64,000 bases of DNA. Source: CAYNVQ01 sp964400735 (lineage in GTDB: Bacteria; Acidobacteriota; Aminicenantia; Aminicenantales; Aminicenantaceae). Below are positions 57,980-64,000 of the stretch, one piece after another; the first letter of the stretch is position 1, and each line of letters starts with the position of its first letter. A program made the translations under genes and the position numbers. Where the stretch lies: positions 310,001-374,000 of the forward strand of contig CAYNVQ010000003.1 in assembly GCA_964400735.1 (NCBI GenBank), written 5' to 3'. The notes under the pieces were generated by a model. It did not search any database. It saw only the letters and a list, made by a program, of their open reading frames with translations, and was not told where the DNA came from.

Positions 57980-60502
57980 TTAATAATTTTCGCTTGTTAC
58001 CTTGCGGTTTCCGTATTCAGACTCATCCTCTGCACCGGGAGCCTCTATCAAATGAATGGTTTTGGGAAGCGGCGGATCGAAGCGGCCGTTTCCGTCGACA
58101 TCGATAAAGATCGGATTGGTCAAGGCATAGGAAAGGGTGGCGTTTTGCTGCTGTCCATAGCGGGCTCTAGCCTGATGGACCGGGAAAAGGCTTTTGTTCC
58201 CCATGACCTCTGCTGCAATAGAGCAATCCTTTTCAAGAGGAAGGGTGAGCGTGGTCGAAAACTTTAGAACAGAATTTTCTGTGTTATCGACCGGGAATAG
58301 GATTTTTCTCTTGCCGTTGATGATAAGGCGAACCTCGTCGACCGATATCCAGGGAGCGCTCTCCACTTTCAGCCATATGTCCACTGTGCCATTTTGGGCA
58401 GTGAGCGAATCCCCTGGAATATGCGTGCCATTGATTTTAAAATCGATGAGCGGCCCGTTGGTGGCAAAAGAGTGTCCTTTTCTCATAGCCTGAATGAGCG
58501 TGGGGCTGTCCAAGTCGTCCCCCCTGCCTCCCTTATAGTAGACATAGGTCCTGGAATAGCCCGGCTGTCCGCCTTCGATTGTATGGGAGTCCGAAGAACC
58601 CACGAGAGGAAAATAATAACCTCTGTTCATCAGATTGAACCAATCCTTGATGGACTGTTCGTTCGAAGAATAAAAATAGGGTCCATTCAGAGCCTCCAGA
58701 ACATCGAAGCCCAGGTCAAGATTGTTCCAGGCGCTTGCGGCCAGCTCAGGATCGAGGTCGCAGTTGTTGAAGTAACCGATGGTTCCCGATCTCGGGTGGT
58801 TCAACTGCAGGAGAGCCTGAGGATCTTTTTTCCGGCTTTCCTGAAAAAGGGGAGAAGCGGTCTTCCGGTGGGGATAGATGGCCCCGTTCCGTTCCTCATC
58901 CTCCCGGTAGCGGAGAGGATAACTGTTGAAATGAATAACTCCCCCGGTGGTTACCTCGTTCCCCACTAATGTGGCCAGGTAGCTATTCAAACCGAGTCCT
59001 TCAAGCGTGGGCCTGTAGTCGTTGAGATAGTTGTGATCTGTCGCGATAGCCACTTCCACACCCTCGGCCACCACAGACCTTATCCGTTCGGCGATGCTCA
59101 CCCTTCCATCCGAATCGATGGTGTGCATATGTGGATCCACGGATATGAGATTATCAGTCTTGACCACTTTAGCGATGTGGAAGGTCAACTCCTCCATTTT
59201 ATCCTGAAAGATTTCCAGGATCTTGCTCTCCAGGGTATACTCCGGTCCTCTTGAAGCATAGACGAGGTAGGTGCCTACAGGAAGCCTGATTTCCACACCG
59301 TCTTTCTCCGGATAGCAAGAATTCTTAAAGGTCTCCCAGTTTCTTCCAGACTTGACAGGATTTTCCGGTTCGAAATAGGGAGATTTTGTCGGGTCTAATC
59401 CGATAAAAGTGACTTTCCCCGGGACATGCTCTCCGTTAGCTGCCTGGATTTTAACGTTTACGATCCCATGAGGAGGGTCTTGCAGGATACAACTGTTTTT
59501 TTTGCCAGATTCCACTAGAAACAATTCCTCGACGATGGCTGGAAAGAAGTGTGCTGTGACTTCGTAGATACCTGGGGGAAGGGGGATTTCTAGTGCAAAC
59601 GGCTTATCCAGAAAGTCACGAAAAAAAACTGTCCTGGTGAGAACATCCCGGACGATAACCTCGGTCAGATCCCTTTCCCCTTCCTCGAAATAGATGACGG
59701 CCGGCTCGGTGGAGACATCCAAAAAATCATAGATGTCTTCCAAGAGTTGTCGACCTTTTGGGCCGGCTAAGAGGATGTAGCTAACGTCATAGGATTGGCC
59801 GGGCTCCAGGGTTCCGGGAACGGGGCTATCGGAAGAGATGGGAGGATTCCGGTTCATCCATCCCAGGAAGTGCCCGTCTTTCGGATAAATCCTGAAATTC
59901 AGATCAGGATGCCTTTCACCATGAAACGGGCTGAATGAATAGATATGGTTGGCACTGAAATAAATGGAATAATGAAGGTTTTCGATCGCCGACTGGCCTA
60001 AGTTTTTTATGGTTGAAACCACATCGATTTTCCCCGTTCGGGGAATGATCCGGTAGGTCGTTGTAATCTGTGCTTTTTCCCCGTTATCACCTTCGAATGG
60101 CGCATCGGCCCGAATCACCAAGGCACCGTCTGCCTTTTGGTCCGATTCTGGCTTGACCGATGTGTAAGGAACATCCTTTCGCTGTCCATCGATCCGGAGA
60201 TAGGGAGAACCGATGATGGTGTTTCCCACCGAATGTTTGCCTGCGGGGGCGAAACCGATTATGCTTCCCATGGCATCTGCGGCCGGGTAGTTGAGGATGG
60301 AATAAAGTGTGCGGGATGTGCCGCCGATGAGAATCAAATATTTTCCATCGGAGATGAAATAATCCCCTTTCTCCCCGAGTGTACAGAATTTTTCAGGGAG
60401 ATCATTCTTATCGGCCAGTACCTTGATCTCGAATTCCTCCCCCTGGAGGAAAGGAGTCAAAAGACTTAGCAAGAGGATGCCGATTATGCAGAATTTTTTC
60501 AT
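57980..60502 (-). CDS. Secreted PHP-domain metallohydrolase, CehA/McbA type
   Basis: 840 residues with a signal peptide (about 1-20, 'LLLSLLTPFLQGEE'). The first half (about 25-460) is beta-rich, with two or three sandwich modules ('GIYEVTAHFF', 'GIVNVKIQAANGEHVPGKVTFIG', split). The PHP core (about 475-720) has 'DPHMHTIDSDGR', 'VEVAIATDHN', 'LLQLNHPRS' and 'GSSDSHT', the dinuclear metal ligands. A C-terminal beta domain follows. CehA-type enzymes hydrolyse carbamate or phosphoester substrates; the true substrate here is unknown. AAGGAGAAAAAAA precedes the ATG. Confidence 0.85.
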   Translation of the reverse strand: MKKFCIIGILLLSLLTPFLQGEEFEIKVLADKNDLPEKFCTLGEKGDYFISDGKYLILIGGTSRTLYSILNYPAADAMGSIIGFAPAGKHSVGNTIIGSPYLRIDGQRKDVPYTSVKPESDQKADGALVIRADAPFEGDNGEKAQITTTYRIIPRTGKIDVVSTIKNLGQSAIENLHYSIYFSANHIYSFSPFHGERHPDLNFRIYPKDGHFLGWMNRNPPISSDSPVPGTLEPGQSYDVSYILLAGPKGRQLLEDIYDFLDVSTEPAVIYFEEGERDLTEVIVRDVLTRTVFFRDFLDKPFALEIPLPPGIYEVTAHFFPAIVEELFLVESGKKNSCILQDPPHGIVNVKIQAANGEHVPGKVTFIGLDPTKSPYFEPENPVKSGRNWETFKNSCYPEKDGVEIRLPVGTYLVYASRGPEYTLESKILEIFQDKMEELTFHIAKVVKTDNLISVDPHMHTIDSDGRVSIAERIRSVVAEGVEVAIATDHNYLNDYRPTLEGLGLNSYLATLVGNEVTTGGVIHFNSYPLRYREDEERNGAIYPHRKTASPLFQESRKKDPQALLQLNHPRSGTIGYFNNCDLDPELAASAWNNLDLGFDVLEALNGPYFYSSNEQSIKDWFNLMNRGYYFPLVGSSDSHTIEGGQPGYSRTYVYYKGGRGDDLDSPTLIQAMRKGHSFATNGPLIDFKINGTHIPGDSLTAQNGTVDIWLKVESAPWISVDEVRLIINGKRKILFPVDNTENSVLKFSTTLTLPLEKDCSIAAEVMGNKSLFPVHQARARYGQQQNATLSYALTNPIFIDVDGNGRFDPPLPKTIHLIEAPGAEDESEYGNRKVTSENY

Positions 60503-60894
60503 TTTTTTTCTCCTTACGGTTGAGATGATTTAATTTTTCCCCGTTTCGATAATGGAGGAGCCATGCATAAAATTCCGTTTCTCCTGAAATATTCATCAAA
60601 AATGCCGGGGCAATATTTCATTTCGCCGGCATCAGGAAGTTATCCTGACACTGCAAAAAGAATTTTTCAAGAAAAATTTTGTGGATTCTCCGGCCCATTT
60701 TTCTGCGGGCGGTTTTCCGACCTATCCCTCAATATTGCGGGGGAAGCAGCCCCAGGAATACTCTTTATGATCACTCCAAGATATTGAAGCCTTTTTTGAA
60801 TTAATCCGAAACATGCCGCTTTTCCGTCTTGCATTCAAGCGAAGGCTTTGGTTAGAATTGACTTGAGCTTTCGAGAATAAGGGAACATCGATAT
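60503..60894. other. Divergent intergenic region, no convincing gene
   Basis: 392 bp. An AT-only inverted repeat AATTTTTC-AA-GAAAAATT sits at 60661-60678. A possible plus-strand promoter TTGCAT (60829-60834)-18 bp-TAGAAT (60853-60858) lies before the acetyltransferase gene. A 74-codon open frame at 60563-60787 has no ribosome site or recognisable sequence and is not called. Confidence 0.45.
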
Positions 60895-61857
60895 ATGAAG
60901 GGACTTGAGATCATTCATTCTATCAAGGGAAAACGCTTTCTTTTTGCTGTCGAGAAATCCCTTGATATGGATGAATATCAGAAGTATGAAGATTTGAGAC
61001 AGGAAATATGGAAAGAGCCTACCGATAGAATGGCGGGTGCCCGAAATATGCTTTGCGAGAATTATTTCGATAAAGGGAGCAGTCTTTTCACCGCTGTTTA
61101 TTCGGAGGGAGAAAGGGGAAATTTCCCAAAAGATGCCAGTCACATGGTTGGATTCTCCTACGGATTTGTCGGAGTATGGGATAAATCGATCGGATTCAGC
61201 TCCGCCTCGAATCTCGTTTTTTATTCCCAATATTTAGGCGTCAAAGATGGATATCGGAACCTGGGATTGGGAATTTTGATCAAAGAGTTCCAGAAAGATA
61301 AGGTGTTGGAGTTATTTGGAATCGAGACCATCACCTGCACATACGATCCTTTGGTCGGAGTGAATGCCTACCGAAATATCCATCATTTCGGTATGGAAGT
61401 TGTGGCGTATAAGGCAGCCTACTATAAAAATTTTGGGGGGGATTTGAATAGAATCGACGTGCCGAGCGACAGACTCTATGTTTCTTGGGGATTGAAGGAA
61501 GCCGCAAAAAGGCCGGTATACGACCTGGGGAGTCTCTCGAATGCCGATCACTTCGCCTTGGCTTCAGAAATTGTTGAAGTTCGGGGCCGAAGCGGACCCA
61601 TTGTACTCGAAACGGTCGCAGATATCCATCCCGATTTGGACCAAGAGATCGTTCTTCTTGAGATTCCGGCCGATTTCTATTTTATGCTGAGAGAAACAGA
61701 TGTGTCTGACGTGAAAGTCAGGAGCATCCCTATAGTATGGAGAATGAAGACTCGAGAGGTTTTCCAGAATCTCCTGGGAATGAAATATAGAGTCATCGAT
61801 TTCAGGATATTAAGGGGGAAGCAGAGAATTCGGGATTTTTATGTTTTGAAACGGTAA
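60895..61857 (+). CDS. GNAT-like acetyltransferase of the COG3375 type
   Basis: 320 residues. The acetyl-CoA binding segment 'YLGVKDGYRNLGLGILIKEFQ' corresponds to the GNAT A motif (R/Q-x2-G-x-G/A, here RNLGLG). It is followed by 'ITCTYDPLVGVNAYRNIHHFG', which is characteristic of COG3375 proteins (predicted GNAT; the pattern 'tfDPl...NA.~~~.~lG'). The substrate is unknown. AAGGGA lies about ten bases before the ATG. Monocistronic. Confidence 0.82.
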   Translation: MKGLEIIHSIKGKRFLFAVEKSLDMDEYQKYEDLRQEIWKEPTDRMAGARNMLCENYFDKGSSLFTAVYSEGERGNFPKDASHMVGFSYGFVGVWDKSIGFSSASNLVFYSQYLGVKDGYRNLGLGILIKEFQKDKVLELFGIETITCTYDPLVGVNAYRNIHHFGMEVVAYKAAYYKNFGGDLNRIDVPSDRLYVSWGLKEAAKRPVYDLGSLSNADHFALASEIVEVRGRSGPIVLETVADIHPDLDQEIVLLEIPADFYFMLRETDVSDVKVRSIPIVWRMKTREVFQNLLGMKYRVIDFRILRGKQRIRDFYVLKR

Positions 61858-61891
61858 AGGATGGTTCCTCTTAGCCTTACCTAAGATTGGA

Positions 61892-61920
61892 TTGAAATGT
61901 ATTGTCCAAAAGACTAGAAT
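61892..61920 (+). promoter_or_regulatory. Promoter of the rubrerythrin-like gene
   Basis: TTGAAA (61892-61897), 17-bp spacer, TAGAAT (61915-61920). In the leader GGAG...CTCC arms (61922-61955) are followed by GTTTTTAA, a possible weak attenuator. Confidence 0.6.
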
Positions 61921-62007
61921 AGGAGGTCATCTTTTGCGGCTCCTGTTTTTAAAAGAGAAATAGGAAGCTTGAAGGCGAATGACGACGGAAAAAAGAGGAG
62001 AAAATTC

Positions 62008-62529
62008 ATGACAAAAATCAGCAAGGATATTGAAAACGCCATTCGAGAGTCCATCAAGCTCGAGATCAACGGACGCAAATTTTTCAATCATGCTGCCGAA
62101 ATTACCCATCATCCCCGCGGCAAAAAAATGTTTCTGCATTTGGCCGAGGAAGAAGTCAAACACCTGGAAACTTTCGGCAAAATGTTCAGTGAGATCCTTG
62201 GAGGGGTGGACTGGAAAAAAGAAATCAAGCCGGAGGATATCTCCGGCGAGGCCCCGTTGGTTGAGAAATTGAGAGAGAGTGTCAAGCGTGGAGAAAGGAA
62301 AGGGGATGTGGAAGCCCTAAGGATAGGGATGGAGTTGGAGAAGGAGGCTATCGCTTTTTTCCAGAAAGCCGCTCAAGCCACTGATGATTTTGTTGCCAAG
62401 AAGATCTTCCTGGATATCAGTAAGGAGGAGGAATTCCATTATGATTTGCTCCAGGCCCAGTATGATTCGGTTACTGGTACTGGATTCTGGCTAGGAAGTG
62501 CCGAATTCCAGATGGATGGAAAGTGGTAA
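62008..62529 (+). CDS. Rubrerythrin-like ferritin family protein
   Basis: 173 residues, one four-helix bundle with two Glu...ExxH units: 'ESIKLEINGRKFFNHAA' and 'LAEEEVKHLE' in the first half, 'GMELEKEAIAFFQKAA' and 'DISKEEEFHYD' in the second. It has the rubrerythrin di-iron layout but no rubredoxin Cys4 domain, so electrons must come from elsewhere. Likely peroxide reduction or iron storage in an oxygen-sensitive cell. GAGGAGA six bases before ATG 62008; the longer frame from 61969 lacks such a site. Confidence 0.9.
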   Translation: MTKISKDIENAIRESIKLEINGRKFFNHAAEITHHPRGKKMFLHLAEEEVKHLETFGKMFSEILGGVDWKKEIKPEDISGEAPLVEKLRESVKRGERKGDVEALRIGMELEKEAIAFFQKAAQATDDFVAKKIFLDISKEEEFHYDLLQAQYDSVTGTGFWLGSAEFQMDGKW

Positions 62530-62598
62530 GGATCAATAAATAGCCGGGGGAAATCGAGAGGATATGATTTGGGAAGCCAAAAGTTAAAGGAGGAAAAA

Positions 62599-63843
62599 AT
62601 GGAGAAAAGATTTCTTTTTAGATGGATAGCTTTTTCAGCTATTGGCTTGCTCCTGTTTTCCTGCACTTCGGAACAAAGTGAAGAAAGTCTTCTGGCTAAT
62701 GCCCAGGACATTCATCAACGCGTTTTGACGGTGGACACCCACGCCGACACTCCGTCCCGGCTGCTGAGGGGGAATTGGAATATCGGCGAACGCCACGACC
62801 CTGAAGAGAGAGGAAGTGGCTGCATCGATCTTCCTCGGATGAAAGAAGGGGGATTGGACGCTGAATTTTTTGCTGTGTTCGTTGGACAAGGTGAACGTAG
62901 TCCCGAAGGATATGCACGGGCTAAGGAGCGGGCCGAGCAGCTTCTCGATGCCATCCGTCAGATGGAAACGGACCATCCGGACCTGGTTGAGATCGCCACT
63001 TCTCCAGATGATGCCTATCGCCTGGAAAAAGAAGGAAAGATAGCCGCGTTTATAGGGATGGAGAATGGTTATCCGATCGGTTTGGATCTTTCGCTCATCG
63101 AGCATTTTTACGATAGAGGGATCAGATATATCACCCTCTCTCACGGTAGTGACAACGATATCTGTGATTCATCCACCGAAAGGGAGAATCCGGAGGATAA
63201 TGGTTTGACGGAATTCGGGAAAGAAGTGGTGGCCGAATGCAATCGCCTGGGTATCATGGTGGATGTTTCCCATATTTCGGACAAGTCTTTTTTTGATGTG
63301 CTCCAGATCACCAAATCTCCTGTCATCGCCTCCCATTCCAGTGTGCGGGCGCTGTGCGATCATCCCCGCAATCTTTCGGATGAAATGCTTAAGGCGTTGG
63401 CCGCTAACGGAGGTGTTATCCAGATATGCCTGGTGAGCAGTTACGTAAAGAAAGAAAAACCGAATCCGGAACGGGATAAGGCCATGGCCGAACTCCAGGA
63501 GAAGTATGGGTCGTGGCGGGATATCAAGGACCAAGAGACGCGGGAAAAGATGCGGCAGGAATATACAGCCATCTTCGAACAGTTCCCATCAGAAAGAGCT
63601 ACCGTAAAAGATCTTGTCGACCATATCGACCATGTGGTGAAATTGATCGGGATAGATCATGTTGGCATAGGTTCAGATTTTGACGGGGGAGGCGGTGTGG
63701 AAGGATGTGATGATGCGAGCGATATGTCGCATATCACCGAAGAGCTTGTCCGCCGGGGTTATTCCGAAGGAGACATCAGCAAGATATGGGGTGGAAATTT
63801 GATGCGCGTTTTTCGTCAAGTGGAGACGATTGCGAACCAATAA
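62599..63843 (+). CDS. Membrane dipeptidase (M19, renal dipeptidase family), lipoprotein
   Basis: About 414 residues. Lipobox 'LLLFSC' (Cys about 20) suggests an envelope lipoprotein. The metal site follows M19: 'TVDTHADTP' (H-x-D), 'FIGMENGYPIG' (bridging Glu), 'MVDVSHISDKSF' and 'VIASHSSVRAL' (His), and 'GIGSDFDGGG' (Asp). It hydrolyses dipeptides, including D-amino-acid forms. AAAGGAGGAAAAA precedes ATG 62599. It fits the peptide-scavenging theme of M1, M64 and amidase genes in the window. Confidence 0.94.
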   Translation: MEKRFLFRWIAFSAIGLLLFSCTSEQSEESLLANAQDIHQRVLTVDTHADTPSRLLRGNWNIGERHDPEERGSGCIDLPRMKEGGLDAEFFAVFVGQGERSPEGYARAKERAEQLLDAIRQMETDHPDLVEIATSPDDAYRLEKEGKIAAFIGMENGYPIGLDLSLIEHFYDRGIRYITLSHGSDNDICDSSTERENPEDNGLTEFGKEVVAECNRLGIMVDVSHISDKSFFDVLQITKSPVIASHSSVRALCDHPRNLSDEMLKALAANGGVIQICLVSSYVKKEKPNPERDKAMAELQEKYGSWRDIKDQETREKMRQEYTAIFEQFPSERATVKDLVDHIDHVVKLIGIDHVGIGSDFDGGGGVEGCDDASDMSHITEELVRRGYSEGDISKIWGGNLMRVFRQVETIANQ

Positions 63844-63928
63844 CTCTTTCTTTCTGTTCTTATCTGTCCGGAAAATTTTGGCAGATTATTCTTTCTGATA
63901 TCATGGCGATACCAGAATAACTTCCTTT

Positions 63929-64000
63929 TTATATCTCTTCAATTGTCTTCGGGATAAATTTTTTAGCAAAGTATCCGTCAAGAATTTCTGCGGGTTTGTA
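63929..64000 (-). CDS. Possible C-terminal end of a gene entering from the right edge
   Basis: On the minus strand an open frame runs in from the edge and stops at TAA (63931-63929), reading 'YKPAEILDGYFAKKFIPKTI...'. The amino-acid mix looks protein-like, but only 23 residues are visible, so it could be chance. Confidence 0.3.
   Translation of the reverse strand, partial: YKPAEILDGYFAKKFIPKTIEEI

Noticed and set aside
60563..60787. 74-codon open frame in the gap before the acetyltransferase
   Set aside because: No ribosome site, crosses an AT-only inverted repeat, no recognisable features.

Overview
The window reads as a chromosomal segment of an uncultured, anaerobic or microaerophilic, diderm bacterium. 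The outer-membrane secretin, type IV pilus alignment proteins and lipobox signal peptides indicate two membranes. The class III ribonucleotide reductase (nrdD/nrdG), ferritin-like proteins and protein-degrading enzymes (M1, M19, M64, SppA, amidase, agmatinase) suggest an anaerobic, amino-acid-oriented life. The repertoire is reminiscent of Acidobacteriota-related candidate phyla such as Aminicenantota, but this is inference; no marker gene in the window fixes the taxon.

Layout. 1-200: tail of a probable M1 aminopeptidase. 224-4460: a sigma-54 activator and its PDZ-containing membrane sensor kinase. 4538-4822: a small secreted protein. 5141-12734: a type IV pilus core operon (pilC-pilB-pilM-N-O-P-pilQ); the secretin carries TPRs in front and a cohesin-like domain at its end. 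12954-13030: tRNA with CAU anticodon, followed by tilS, the enzyme that modifies tRNA-Ile(CAU). 14589-18316: asparagine synthetase and a large membrane protein, on the minus strand. 18774-25426: a near-perfect sigma-54 promoter driving four minor-pilin genes (GspH/FimT-, PilV-, PilW- and PilX-like) and a large PilY1-like tip protein with FG-GAP repeats. 25428-27792: prepilin peptidase, a TPR protein and an ABC permease, with the ABC ATPase upstream (to 28706). No major pilin or pilT is seen.

28854-46777 is a mixed accessory and housekeeping zone: flavin reductase-like protein, double ferritin-like protein, metallophosphoesterase, a PqqD-like/Memo fusion, agmatinase-M64 peptidase pair, free-methionine sulfoxide reductase, a ribose-type ABC importer, a FecR/tryptophan-rich protein with a Ser/Arg tail, an amidase and a HAD phosphatase. 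46810-51084: YjbQ and a nucleotide operon nrdD-glutaredoxin-nrdG-dut behind a promoter with two NrdR boxes. 51190-63843: TrmJ-like methylase, OsmC, SppA, a degenerate HD-GYP membrane protein, DUF429, lipid kinase, epimerase, VTT membrane protein, a PHP/CehA-type protein, a COG3375-type acetyltransferase, a rubrerythrin-like protein and a membrane dipeptidase.

Main inferences: the PDZ kinase/sigma-54 activator pair probably switches on the minor-pilin/PilY1 operon. A 41-bp motif occurs upstream of both pilus operons and once more at 30732. Several promoters place the transcription start on or within a few bases of the ATG with no ribosome binding site, suggesting leaderless mRNAs. No CRISPR array, rRNA, prophage or intact insertion sequence was seen.
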